Notes: generated from the sequence alone by a model not told the origin. Positions 40,894 through 49,452 are shown, counted from the first letter of the stretch. The stretch is 64,000 bases of DNA from Orbus hercynius (GCF_003634275.1 NZ_RBWY01000002.1:1-64000), one strand, 5' to 3'. A program made the numbers and translations.

Positions 40894-42501
40894 GTGTTAT
40901 TTTGGCTTGTTTTTTTACCCTTATTAGGTGGATTCGTAGGATGGCTGCTTGAAGCGTATCTTCGTCACTCCTTTACGCAAATTGGGCAGTGTAAAATAGA
41001 ACATCGTAGTCGCTTCATTTTTTTAAATAAACTCAATAGTGAAGTTTGCCAATTTACGGCTAACTCGATTGCGTTATTAACCATGATTGCCGTTTTAGTA
41101 ATTATGTCTGTTTTAGGCTACGAGGCATTAACCGCTTTGCGACACGGACAAAACTGGAGCCTGCAAATCGATGTTAGTTGGATTGCCCTACTTGGTATAC
41201 GCTTTCATCTAGTACTTGATGGGCTGTCAATATTAATGAGTATGTTAAGTTGTATCGTTGTCACCATCGCGCTATTGTACTCTCGAAAAGAGATGCCTAA
41301 TAGCGCTGGATTGTTCTATTTTTGCCTACTATTTATGACATCAGCGGTGATGATGTTGTTTATGACTATGGATCTGTTTTTATGGTTTTTCCTGTGGGAA
41401 GCTGTCGCCATTCCGTTCTATTTTCTGATTACGCTATGGGGACAACGCGATACAAATAGCACTACCAATCCAAATGGTGCCAATAAATTTTTAATCTATA
41501 CGCAAGTGAGTAGTTTGTTTATGCTCCTTGCTATTATTTCTCTTGCGTTAGCCAACTGGCAACTAACTAATCAATGGACATTTGACTACTATGTCTTAAT
41601 GAAAACACCAATTTCAAGTTATCTTGAATTTATGATTATGCTAGGTTTTTTAGCCGCGCTTGTTGTCCGTCTACCGTTAGTTCCTTTTCATAACTGGTTT
41701 ATTGATGCCCATATTGAGTCTTCGACAACAGGCTCAATTATGATTAGCGGATTATTAGTCAATACCGCACTGTATGGTTTATTACGTTTTGTACTCCCGC
41801 TTTTCCCGAATGCCTCATTGACTATTGCACCGATCATGTCGATACTTGGACTACTAACGCTGTTTTATTCGACCTTGTTATGCTTTAGCCAAAGTGATAT
41901 TAAACGATTAATCGCTTATGTTCATATCGCGCTGATGAGTTTTATGACCGTTGTCATCTACAGTGGTTCACTGCTAGCTTATCAAGGCATTATTCTAGAA
42001 GTCGTGGCGATTACGTTCGTCATTAGCGGTTTATTTATCATTAGTGGTTTATTAGCCGAACGCTATCTAACGCGTAATATCCATCACTTTTTAGGCTTAA
42101 AAACACATGTTAAGTATTTATCTACCTTAACGTTGTTTTTTATATTATCAGTGTTAGGCATACCCGGAACCGCTAATTTTGTGGGTAATTTCATGGCGAT
42201 ATTTGGTAGTTACCAAAATTCAACTTACATCGCAGTTTTTCTTATTATTGGATTAATTTTGTTATCAATCTCGATCGTTGTACGGACTCAGCCAATTTTT
42301 TATGGCACTATCGATAAACCGTTATCAGACAAAAATCCAGTGTCATGTAAAGACTTATTTCTATTAATCATGATATTAATCATTTTAATTTTTATCGGTT
42401 TATATCCTCAATGGGTGCTTGATATGTCGTATCCTGACATTGATCAAATTCAAAAAATTATTAGTAGTGCGCAAACCAATCTCATCAAAGGGGATGTATA
42501 A
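40894..42501 (+). CDS. nuoM: NuoM-like antiporter subunit, proton-channel residues altered
   Basis: The 535-residue protein starts at GTG 40894 and has 14 membrane segments. It matches E. coli NuoM (509) along its length, with about 25 extra residues between segments 1 and 2. E144 is kept as E169 (FLWEAVAIPFYFLI). Other residues known to matter in E. coli are changed: K234 to Arg259, K265 to Asn290, H348 to Ile373 and E407 to Asn432 (FVGNFM for FVGEFM). The QAPTAGS motif reads ESSTTGS. The frame is open throughout, and it lies 18 bp after nuoL and 5 bp before nuoN. Confidence 0.92.
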   Translation: MLFWLVFLPLLGGFVGWLLEAYLRHSFTQIGQCKIEHRSRFIFLNKLNSEVCQFTANSIALLTMIAVLVIMSVLGYEALTALRHGQNWSLQIDVSWIALLGIRFHLVLDGLSILMSMLSCIVVTIALLYSRKEMPNSAGLFYFCLLFMTSAVMMLFMTMDLFLWFFLWEAVAIPFYFLITLWGQRDTNSTTNPNGANKFLIYTQVSSLFMLLAIISLALANWQLTNQWTFDYYVLMKTPISSYLEFMIMLGFLAALVVRLPLVPFHNWFIDAHIESSTTGSIMISGLLVNTALYGLLRFVLPLFPNASLTIAPIMSILGLLTLFYSTLLCFSQSDIKRLIAYVHIALMSFMTVVIYSGSLLAYQGIILEVVAITFVISGLFIISGLLAERYLTRNIHHFLGLKTHVKYLSTLTLFFILSVLGIPGTANFVGNFMAIFGSYQNSTYIAVFLIIGLILLSISIVVRTQPIFYGTIDKPLSDKNPVSCKDLFLLIMILIILIFIGLYPQWVLDMSYPDIDQIQKIISSAQTNLIKGDV

Positions 42502-42506
42502 CGATT

Positions 42507-44168
42507 ATGACGGCGATTACGACATCTGAACTAATCTATTTATTGCCGATCCTAATATTAGGTTTAGCAATTATTGTATTACTATTTTTATTGCTTTTAT
42601 TGCGTATTAATACCAAATTTGCAGCGCTATTTACCGTGGTTAGCTTAGCTATCGCGTTAAGCACATCCACATTTGTAGGCTATCAAATTATCGTTAATAC
42701 TGATAAACAACATGATACCATCATAGCGCCATTATCAGTACAAACCCAAAGCGCAGATGTGCTATCTACTGAGCTTGAGCTATATCCACCTGACCCAACG
42801 CCTGTTGCGCCAAGTTTAGCAATCAAACAAGCCAATCTCGTACAAGCTGAAGAGCATTTAGCAGTCTATTGGCAAGCCAGTTACGTCACGGCATTATTTA
42901 CAAGCGATGGTTATGGTGCGCTTTATACCAGCTTAGTGCTGATTCTTTCGATAATTGTATCAACACTCGCGCTCAACTGGTTTAAAAATGATGAAGAAAC
43001 CCATCACGGTTTATTCTATCTAATGATACTGTTCTCAGCACTCGGTGCGACAATTTTGATTTATGCCAGCCATTTAATGTCACTCTTTATTGGCATTGAG
43101 CTATTATCAATTCCAATTGTTGGACTTATTGGTTATCAATATCAGCGAAAATATGCATTAGAAGCAGCAATAAAATATATGGTACTTTCGGTTATATCAA
43201 CGACCTTTTTATTACTGGGTATTGCTTTTTATTATGCCGCAACTGGTGAGCTTACTTTTATCGGACTGAGTTTTCAGCTATCGACATTGTCTGCCCCAAG
43301 CACTTTATTATTGCTAGGAGTATGCTTGATGCTCGTTGGCATCGGTTTCAAACTTGCACTGTTCCCATTTCAACTTTGGTTACCTGATGTATACCAAGGC
43401 GCGCCAACTTGCATCGCATTATGGCTAACAACGGTGAGCAAAGTCGCCGTATTTTGCGCAGTTGCTAGGCTATTTCTGCTTGCACCGATTGTTAATAATG
43501 AAACGATTCGCATGATTATGGTTATCATGGCATTTTGTTCTATCATTTGGGGAAGCGTTTTTGCACTAAAACAGCAAAATATCAAACGTTTATTAGCGTA
43601 TTCGTCGATTACCCATTTTGGTTATTTATTGATTGCATTGATTTCAGTACAATATCAAGTGCTTGCATTAGAAACAATCGGCGTCTACCTTATCGGTTAT
43701 GTTTTAGCAAATATCTGTGTGTTATCCGTTATTAGTTTAGAATCGCGATCAACTGAAAAAGAAGAACAAGCACTCGACTTAAGCGGACTATTTTGGCGTA
43801 AACCCATCATAGCTTTAGCAATGGGGACAGGCTTACTCTCTTTAGCCGGAGTGCCACTAACGGTTGGGTTTATTGGTCAATTTTCACTCATTTTACTGGG
43901 CGTTACAGCCGAACTCTGGTGGCTTATTGGCGCAATAATTATCGGTAGTGCACTCGGGCTCTATTTCTATTTGCGTTTAGTGATTAGCTTATACATGAAA
44001 CCTACTCATATTAAGGTTAAACCATCAATTACTCTTTTTACACCTAAACGTATCGATATCAATGAGTTTTTTATTGTTGTTTCCGCGCTGCTGATTTTAC
44101 TCTGTGGAATCTATCCTAAGTGGTTATTTAATTTAGTCAGTGTTGCACAATATTTATCACCAAATTAA
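42507..44168 (+). CDS. nuoN: NuoN-like antiporter subunit with an inserted loop
   Basis: At 553 residues it is longer than E. coli NuoN (485); an insert of about 65 residues, rich in Pro, Gln and acidic residues (about 65-130), lies after the second membrane segment. It is the least altered of the antiporter-like subunits: E198 (GIELLSIP), K282 (GFKLALFPF), K312 (VSKVAVF) and H370 (SSITHFGYL) are present, and DVYQGAP is intact. K395 of E. coli, the exit lysine in FIGKF, is Gln458 (FIGQF), and PFHLW reads PFQLW. It is the last gene of the unit. Confidence 0.92.
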   Translation: MTAITTSELIYLLPILILGLAIIVLLFLLLLLRINTKFAALFTVVSLAIALSTSTFVGYQIIVNTDKQHDTIIAPLSVQTQSADVLSTELELYPPDPTPVAPSLAIKQANLVQAEEHLAVYWQASYVTALFTSDGYGALYTSLVLILSIIVSTLALNWFKNDEETHHGLFYLMILFSALGATILIYASHLMSLFIGIELLSIPIVGLIGYQYQRKYALEAAIKYMVLSVISTTFLLLGIAFYYAATGELTFIGLSFQLSTLSAPSTLLLLGVCLMLVGIGFKLALFPFQLWLPDVYQGAPTCIALWLTTVSKVAVFCAVARLFLLAPIVNNETIRMIMVIMAFCSIIWGSVFALKQQNIKRLLAYSSITHFGYLLIALISVQYQVLALETIGVYLIGYVLANICVLSVISLESRSTEKEEQALDLSGLFWRKPIIALAMGTGLLSLAGVPLTVGFIGQFSLILLGVTAELWWLIGAIIIGSALGLYFYLRLVISLYMKPTHIKVKPSITLFTPKRIDINEFFIVVSALLILLCGIYPKWLFNLVSVAQYLSPN

Positions 44169-44211
44169 GCTAGAACATAAGACTCAATAGCATCTTTATG
44201 CTAAATAAGGA

Positions 44212-44220
44212 TGCTATAAT
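44212..44220 (+). promoter_or_regulatory. Extended -10 promoter of yajC-secDF
   Basis: TGC followed by a perfect TATAAT gives an extended -10 element 68 bp before yajC. A hairpin (TAGCATC 44188-44194 / GATGCTA 44210-44216) overlaps it and may partly terminate the nuo transcript. No good -35 is present. Confidence 0.55.
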
Positions 44221-44287
44221 CTAATTTCTCGTGTATTATTGTTCATCAATTTTTTATTCAATCTTTAACTTACTCAAGAGGAAAAGT

Positions 44288-44623
44288 ATGGACTTTTTTA
44301 TCAGTAAAGCTTATGCCGACGGTGCCGATGCTGCAGGTGAAGCAAATCCTTATTTTTTACCAATTATGCTAGTCGTATTTGGTCTATTTTTCTATTTTAT
44401 GATTATGCGACCACAACAAAAACGCGCAAAAGCCCACAAAGAGCTGATGTCATCGATTTCTAAAGGTGATGAAGTGTTAACAAATGGTGGCTTAATTGGT
44501 CGTGTCGCTAAAATCAGTGAAAATGGTTATGTTGCCATAGAACTTAACGATACAACTGAAGTTGTTATCAAGCGTGATTTTATTACTTCAGTCCTACCTA
44601 AAGGAACAATGAAGTCTTTATAA
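44288..44623 (+). CDS. yajC: Sec translocon accessory subunit YajC
   Basis: YajC is a single-span inner-membrane protein that joins SecDF and YidC around SecYEG. The protein has 111 residues (E. coli 110). The membrane helix spans about 20-40 (FLPIMLVVFGLFFYFMI), followed by RPQQKRAKAHKELM and KGDEVLTNGGLIGRV. The ATG at 44288, with AGAGGAAA upstream, gives the usual N-terminus MDFFIS; earlier in-frame starts are unsupported. In E. coli queA and tgt precede it; here the nuo unit does. Confidence 0.95.
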   Translation: MDFFISKAYADGADAAGEANPYFLPIMLVVFGLFFYFMIMRPQQKRAKAHKELMSSISKGDEVLTNGGLIGRVAKISENGYVAIELNDTTEVVIKRDFITSVLPKGTMKSL

Positions 44624-44668
44624 TTCATTGTGTTATAAGTTAAATAATAAACCACAAGAGACTACGTC

Positions 44669-46525
44669 GTGTTAAATCGCTATCCTTTGTGGAAGTATAT
44701 TTTGTTGGTCGTCGTTGTTTTCGTCGGCCTTCTCTATGCACTTCCTAATATTTATGGTGAAGATCCTGCCATTCAAATTTCAGGTTCAAGAGGTGCTGAA
44801 GTTACCGTTAAAACTCAAGAACAAATTCAAAAAACATTAAGTGATAACGGAATCGAGGTGAAATCAATCGAGTTCGAAAACAATTCGATTTTAATTCGAG
44901 TCGCTAATAATGATACCCAATTAAAAACCAAAGAAATTATCGCTGATAAGTTAGGTGATAAATATATTGTTGCGCTCAATTTAGCACCCGCGACGCCAAG
45001 TTGGTTAACAGCCATTGGGGCAGAGCCAATGAAATTAGGTTTGGATTTACGTGGTGGTGTGCACTTTCTGATGGAAGTGGATATGACCGCAGCGCTAGAT
45101 AAATTAGCTGACCAAGCATCCGACGCGTTAAAAAATGATTTTAGCGATAACAAAATCAATTATACTTCATTACATCGAAATAACGATCAACAAGTTGTTG
45201 TAATGTTTGATAATAATGATGCCAAAGCTGCTGCGGTATCAAGAGTCAATCAATTAGCTGACTATAATGTTGTTGCGCAAAATGACAAACAACTGATCAT
45301 TGGCATTAGTGAAAACCGTTTACAGCAAACGAAATCTGATGCTGTTGCACAAAATACCACAATTTTAAGAAATCGAGTTAACCAACTTGGTGTAGCCGAG
45401 CCCATCGTCCAACGACAAGGTTCTGATAGAATTATAGTCGAGCTACCCGGTATTCAAGATACTGCACTGGCAAAACAAATTTTAGGGGCAACGGCAACAT
45501 TAGAATTTAGACAAGTAAATAATTCTAATTCATACAACTTAGATAATATCATTTCCGGGCAAGAAAGAGCACCTTATGGCTCCGAAATCAAATATATGCA
45601 AGATGGGCGGCCGGTTTTACTTTATAAAAATATTGTTTTAACGGGCGATCATATTACTGATTCATCGTTTCGCTTAAACGAATATGGCCAGCCTGAAGTT
45701 TCTATTTCACTTGATAGCGAAGGCGGCAAAAAAATGTTGGCCTTTACTCAAGCAAATCGTTATAAACCGATGGCGACTTTATTTGTTGAGTATAAAGATT
45801 CGGGAAAAGTTGATAAAGCGGGTAAACCGATTTTAGAAAAACAAGAACAGATTATAAATGTTGCAACCATTCAAGGTATTTTCAGTGACCGTTTCCAAGT
45901 AACAGGCATTAGTAATGTTGATGAAGCCAAGCAACTCTCATTACTGCTTCGTGCGGGTGCGTTAATTGCACCAATCCAAATTATTGAAGAGCTAACTGTT
46001 GGGCCATCAATGGGGCAAGAAAACATTACCCAAGGATTAGAGTCTTGTATGTGGGGCTTAATCATTTCGGTCATATTCATGCTTGTGGTTTACCGATTAT
46101 TTGGTGTTTTTGCCAGTATTGCTTTAGTAGCTAATTTAATTCTAATTGTCGGTATTATGTCTTTATTACCGGGTGCAACGCTGAGTATGCCGGGTATTGC
46201 CGGTATCGTATTAACAGTAGGGATGGCGGTTGATGCTAACGTATTGATCAATGAACGAATAAAAGAAGAGCTGCGTAATGGTCGCGGTATACAGCACGCG
46301 ATTAGCGAAGGTTATGCTGGAGCTTGGAGCAGTATTTTTGACGCCAATATCACCACATTAATTACCGCAGTCATCTTGTATGCTGTTGGTACGGGTTCAA
46401 TCAAAGGATTTGCGATTACGTTAGGAATTGGTATCTTAACTTCTATGTTTACTTCGATTGTTGGTACAAGAGCATTAGCTAATTTAATCTACGGTGGTCG
46501 CCGTGTTAATAAGCTATCAATTTAG
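44669..46525 (+). CDS. secD: Protein translocase subunit SecD
   Basis: SecD, with SecF, uses the proton gradient to pull exported proteins into the periplasm. The 618-residue protein (E. coli 615) starts at GTG 44669, giving MLNRYPLWKY. It has the large periplasmic domains between segments 1 and 2 (MKLGLDLRGGVHFLMEVDM, ILRNRVNQLGVAEP, RIIVELPGIQD). The C-terminal RND-like bundle contains the proton-relay Asp in GMAVDANVLINERIKEE. It lies 45 bp after yajC and 6 bp before secF. Confidence 0.97.
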   Translation: MLNRYPLWKYILLVVVVFVGLLYALPNIYGEDPAIQISGSRGAEVTVKTQEQIQKTLSDNGIEVKSIEFENNSILIRVANNDTQLKTKEIIADKLGDKYIVALNLAPATPSWLTAIGAEPMKLGLDLRGGVHFLMEVDMTAALDKLADQASDALKNDFSDNKINYTSLHRNNDQQVVVMFDNNDAKAAAVSRVNQLADYNVVAQNDKQLIIGISENRLQQTKSDAVAQNTTILRNRVNQLGVAEPIVQRQGSDRIIVELPGIQDTALAKQILGATATLEFRQVNNSNSYNLDNIISGQERAPYGSEIKYMQDGRPVLLYKNIVLTGDHITDSSFRLNEYGQPEVSISLDSEGGKKMLAFTQANRYKPMATLFVEYKDSGKVDKAGKPILEKQEQIINVATIQGIFSDRFQVTGISNVDEAKQLSLLLRAGALIAPIQIIEELTVGPSMGQENITQGLESCMWGLIISVIFMLVVYRLFGVFASIALVANLILIVGIMSLLPGATLSMPGIAGIVLTVGMAVDANVLINERIKEELRNGRGIQHAISEGYAGAWSSIFDANITTLITAVILYAVGTGSIKGFAITLGIGILTSMFTSIVGTRALANLIYGGRRVNKLSI

Positions 46526-46531
46526 GAGTTT

Positions 46532-47584
46532 ATGATGGCAAATTCACAATTAACCAAAAAACAAGATCAAGAGGCCGCCGTTACGGTTGAGTCTCTCAAT
46601 CATGGGCGACGAGTTATCGATTTTCTACGTTTTGGATTTATTGCTTTTGTTATTTCAATGATATTAGTCGTTGCATCAGTAGTTGTTATTTTTGTCAAAG
46701 GCTTTAATCTTGGCCAAGATTTTACCGGCGGTACAACTATTGAGATAACCCTTAGCCAAGCAGTAGAACTTGATAATATTCGAATGAGCTTAAAACAAGC
46801 TGGATACGGTGAGCCGGTTGTCCAAAATTATGGTAGTAGCCGCGATATTATTATCCGTTTACCGGTGATTACAAAAGATGAATCTATTGAAGCGGGTCAA
46901 CAGCCTGACGCGAAAGAGATTCAAAAAATGAATAGCACTATCGGCAGTAAAATCGCGGATCTATTACATCAAGATATCGATGCAGGCGCAACCATTAAAC
47001 GTGTAGCCTTCGTTGGGCCAACTGTTGGTTCAGAGCTTGCGCAAGATGGTATTTTAGCAATTATCGCAACCTTAGTTTGTATCTTGATTTACATTGGTCT
47101 ACGCTTTGAATGGCGCTTTGGTACTGGTGCTGTGGTGGCGTTAGCCCATGACGTTATTATTACCGCTGGCTACTTATCGTTATTTAATCGCGAGCTAGAT
47201 TTAACTATTGTCGCCGCAATGCTATCAATTATTGGTTATTCCTTAAATGATACCATTGTGGTATTTGACCGAATTCGAGAAAATTTCAGAAAAATTCGCC
47301 GCGCAACGCCTTATGACGTCATTAATATTTCACTGACTCAAACCTTAAGTCGAACATTAATGACCTCAGCAACAACCCTTGCGGTAGTTGTAATTCTGTA
47401 CATTTTTGGCGGTAGTATGCTAAAAGGTTTCTCGGAAACACTTGGGGTAGGAATCGTACTTGGTACCTTCTCATCGATTTACGTTGCTGCTTATATGTCA
47501 TTAAAAATGGGCATCAAACGCGATCATTTTATCCCACAAAAAATAGAAGCAGAAGGCGCCGATCAAGCACCTTTAATGCGTTAA
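46532..47584 (+). CDS. secF: Protein translocase subunit SecF
   Basis: SecF is the partner of SecD. It has 350 residues (E. coli 323) and six membrane segments. The D1 motif FNLGQDFTGGTTIEI, the AHDVIITAGYLSLF stretch, and IGYSLNDTIVVFDRIRENFRK in the RND fold are all clear. Two ATGs are adjacent (46532 and 46535); AGGAG is better placed for the second, so the protein may be one residue shorter. The N-terminus is about 15 residues longer than in E. coli. Confidence 0.96.
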   Translation: MMANSQLTKKQDQEAAVTVESLNHGRRVIDFLRFGFIAFVISMILVVASVVVIFVKGFNLGQDFTGGTTIEITLSQAVELDNIRMSLKQAGYGEPVVQNYGSSRDIIIRLPVITKDESIEAGQQPDAKEIQKMNSTIGSKIADLLHQDIDAGATIKRVAFVGPTVGSELAQDGILAIIATLVCILIYIGLRFEWRFGTGAVVALAHDVIITAGYLSLFNRELDLTIVAAMLSIIGYSLNDTIVVFDRIRENFRKIRRATPYDVINISLTQTLSRTLMTSATTLAVVVILYIFGGSMLKGFSETLGVGIVLGTFSSIYVAAYMSLKMGIKRDHFIPQKIEAEGADQAPLMR

Positions 47585-47590
47585 CAAATT

Positions 47591-47639
47591 GATATTTGCC
47601 TATTTATTACTCGATATCCAATAATAAATAGGCAATATC
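47591..47639 (+). terminator. AT-rich hairpin after secF
   Basis: GCCTATTTATTA (47598-47609) pairs perfectly with TAATAAATAGGC (47622-47633), and GATATT / AATATC extend the stem with one bulge. It lies 14 bp after the secF stop. There is no T-run, so it may protect the 3' end rather than terminate by itself. Confidence 0.55.
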
Positions 47640-47701
47640 GTAACTGGCATATTGACATCAATAGTTTAGTTGCATATCATTGCTCGGTATTCCATCGTTA
47701 T

Positions 47702-47777
47702 GGGGCCATAGCTCAGCTGGGAGAGCGCAACGCTGGCAGCGTTGAGGTCAGGGGTTCGATCCCCCTTGGCTCCACCA
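47702..47777 (+). tRNA. tRNA-Ala (anticodon GGC)
   Basis: The 76-nt cloverleaf is complete: acceptor GGGGCCA / TGGCTCC, D arm GCTC-AGCTGGGA-GAGC, anticodon stem CAACG / CGTTG with loop CTGGCAG (anticodon GGC), T arm GGGGTTCGATCCCC and an encoded CCA. It reads GCC and GCU. Its 3' end is repeated at 49431, so it served as an integration site. Confidence 0.97.
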
Positions 47778-47784
47778 ATTCACT
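47763..47784 (+). repeat. Attachment site copy 1, at the tRNA-Ala 3' end
   Basis: The 22 bp that end the tRNA and run just past it (starting CCCTTGGCTCCACCA) recur exactly at 49431-49452. Such direct repeats of a tRNA 3' end flank elements moved by P4-type integrases, and a relic of one lies 165 bp downstream. Confidence 0.9.
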
Positions 47785-47948
47785 ATTCTGCAAGATTCTT
47801 TAATATCCATTTAAATACGTTAAATCAAGTAATATCAAGCCTTAAAGCCTGTTTTTTTCATCTGTAAGTACCATTAAGACACATTTACAACCCCATTTTT
47901 TAGGTATATGGAGACAATATACCTATTTATCGTATACCTAAAACTATT
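47785..47948 (+). repeat. Diverged repeat: leader of integrated element 1
   Basis: The sequence after the first attachment site resembles the one after the second (49453-49585). Shared pieces in the same order are a CCTGTTTT block, an AAGA-ACATTT/ATACTTGTAACC-type block and a CATTTTTTA run. This looks like the common integrase leader of two related elements inserted in tandem. The match was made by eye and is diverged. Confidence 0.55.
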
Positions 47949-48065
47949 ATGGCTAGAAAAACACTCCCATTAACAGATACACAGATAAAAGCAGCCAAGC
48001 CAAGGGATAAGGATTATTCTTTATTTGATGGTGGCGGCATGTATCTATTAGTTAAGTCAAATTAG
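47949..48065 (+). pseudogene. Truncated P4-type integrase (N-terminal 38 residues)
   Basis: An ATG opens a 38-codon frame reading MARKTLPLTDTQIKAAKPRD, then KDYSLFDGGGMYLLVKSN and a stop. This is the start of the arm-binding domain (DUF4102) of P4-family tyrosine integrases, normally about 400 residues. The whole catalytic domain is missing. It lies right beside a tRNA attachment site, the normal place for such a gene, so the element it once moved is now fixed. Confidence 0.9.
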
Positions 48066-48160
48066 TAGCTAAAGTGGAGCCGCTAAATATAAAATAGAGA
48101 CAGTCTTGGCTGTCTTTTATTATTTAAAAATCCAATAATTCAGTTTTAATATCTAATCAA

Positions 48161-48181
48161 AGCCCTTCGGAGCTTTTTTTA
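48161..48181 (+). terminator. Terminator left from element 1
   Basis: AAAGC / GCTTT around CCTTCGGA, followed by T, forms a short hairpin in the 186-bp gap between the integrase stub and the lipoprotein gene. A second hairpin, GACAG / CTGTC followed by TTTTA, lies at about 48098-48120. Both suggest that genes once ended here. Confidence 0.6.
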
Positions 48182-48251
48182 TTGAATTAATAAGTGAAAT
48201 CTCATACTATTAATCTAAATTTACATAAAGGATAGGGTATGAGGTCATGAT

Positions 48252-48854
48252 ATGAAAAAGTTATTATTAGTTTTTATGTCTATAGCATTGTTTGGATGTG
48301 CAGCTCAACAAGTTGATAAAAATTTAGCAAGCTTCACTGGCGTTACTTACGAGGATTATGAGGGTGAATATAAAATGCTAAAAAGTTTTACCGTTCAAGG
48401 TACTACTTCGAAAAACATAAACGATATTAATGTTTGTTTACTTCAAAATATCGAAAACGATGATGTTAAACTAACTGACTCATCTAAAAGTTTTGTTGGG
48501 TCTTATTCAGGTAATTATTATAATGTTACTTCAGGCTCAACCTCTTCTGGTGGAAGTGTGCAGCAATATAGTGATGATAAGACAATTGTTATTAAGGGAT
48601 TGACAAAGTACAAAAACCCTCAATCATGGGTACCGATCACCAATTATGTTAGATATACGTTGACTGTAAAAAAGGACAAAACAAACCTTAATTATACATT
48701 TAGTAATATAAAACAAGCTCAAGCAGAAACAGGTTATGTAGCTAATAATGGGTTCAATCCAATTGGGAATTGGGACGGAGCTAATCCGTCGGTGATACTT
48801 AAAACCCTCGAGAATGAGGTATCCAAGGTAAGTGCATGTTTAAACGATAATTAA
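48252..48854 (+). CDS. Lipoprotein of unknown function
   Basis: The 200-residue product starts MKKLLLVFMSIALFGCAAQQ, a clear lipoprotein signal with Cys16; Ala at +2 predicts outer-membrane sorting. The mature part has no family I recognise. It is rich in Ser, Thr, Asn and Tyr (for example GSYSGNYYNVTSGSTSSGGS) and probably mostly beta-structure, with two further cysteines (in INVCLLQ and SACLNDN) that could pair. It lies inside element 1 with its own terminator, so it is likely cargo, perhaps surface-exclusion or lysogenic conversion; that is a guess. Confidence 0.75.
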   Translation: MKKLLLVFMSIALFGCAAQQVDKNLASFTGVTYEDYEGEYKMLKSFTVQGTTSKNINDINVCLLQNIENDDVKLTDSSKSFVGSYSGNYYNVTSGSTSSGGSVQQYSDDKTIVIKGLTKYKNPQSWVPITNYVRYTLTVKKDKTNLNYTFSNIKQAQAETGYVANNGFNPIGNWDGANPSVILKTLENEVSKVSACLNDN

Positions 48855-48856
48855 AT

Positions 48857-48878
48857 AAAGCCCCTCGGGGCTTTTTTA
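48857..48878 (+). terminator. Terminator after the lipoprotein gene
   Basis: AAAGCCC / GGGCTTT with a CTCG loop and following T lies immediately after the stop. Confidence 0.88.
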
Positions 48879-48984
48879 TTGACTATCTTGCACATCATCA
48901 CTTTCAAAATCGATTTCTGTACCAATGTGTTTGTTCAATGTTTCAAACAAAACCTTAATAGAACTTAAGTCCCTGATTTTAAAC

Positions 48985-49144
48985 TTAGGTCATTTTCAAA
49001 TCGGAGGCAAAGCAACACAAGCACTAATAAAGGCTGGATATAGCAAAGTATCAGCAAGTCAAATAGCCGATAGCAACATGTCAAAACATTACATTCAAAA
49101 ATATAATTCAAAAGTTAATGGATGTAGCTGACATACTTAATTAA
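48985..49144 (+). pseudogene. Phage terminase small-subunit fragment
   Basis: The frame reads GGKATQALIKAGYSKVSASQ, then IADSNMSKHYIQ. This matches the DNA-binding helix-turn-helix of small terminase subunits, in which N-A-T-Q-A-A-x-x-A-G-Y-S is typical. After that the frame ends early at 49131, but a shift of one base near 49100 continues as IIQKLMDVADILN to a stop at 49144. No proper start or large subunit is present. It is a phage relic inside element 1. Confidence 0.65.
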
Positions 49145-49430
49145 AAGAGTGAACACCATGAACATTTTTTAATGAAAGTTTTATATTATGGGGGGTATGC
49201 CAAAACTATAAAATAATTTTCACGGACACCGACCACTTAATCAAAAATTTCCACTGTCAAAATTTATTATCTTATTTTTAAAACAACCCCATGAAAGAAA
49301 TTTTCCTTTAAAATATATCTGCTAAAATATATTAACTTCACAGGGACACTTTTCATTTTAGTTATATGATGTTGATTCATAAGTTTAGGTATTAAGTATT
49401 TCCAATAGTTAAATTTGTATGATTCTGTTT

Positions 49431-49452
49431 CCCTTGGCTCCACCAATTCACT
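49431..49452 (+). repeat. Attachment site copy 2
   Basis: An exact 22-bp copy of 47763-47784, including the CCA of the tRNA. The rest of the tRNA is absent, as expected for the far end of an inserted element. Element 1 is therefore about 1.67 kb in its present, reduced form. Confidence 0.9.

Noticed and set aside
38188-42501. Reading the unit as an Mrp antiporter or hydrogenase-4 module
   Set aside because: Gene order J-K-L-M-N, subunit lengths and collinear alignment with E. coli Nuo proteins fit complex I; no MrpB/E/F/G or hydrogenase subunits are present.
38188-44168. Reading the nuoJ-N genes as pseudogenes
   Set aside because: All five frames are full length, correctly overlapped and preceded by a promoter; residue changes cluster at functional sites while scaffold segments are kept.
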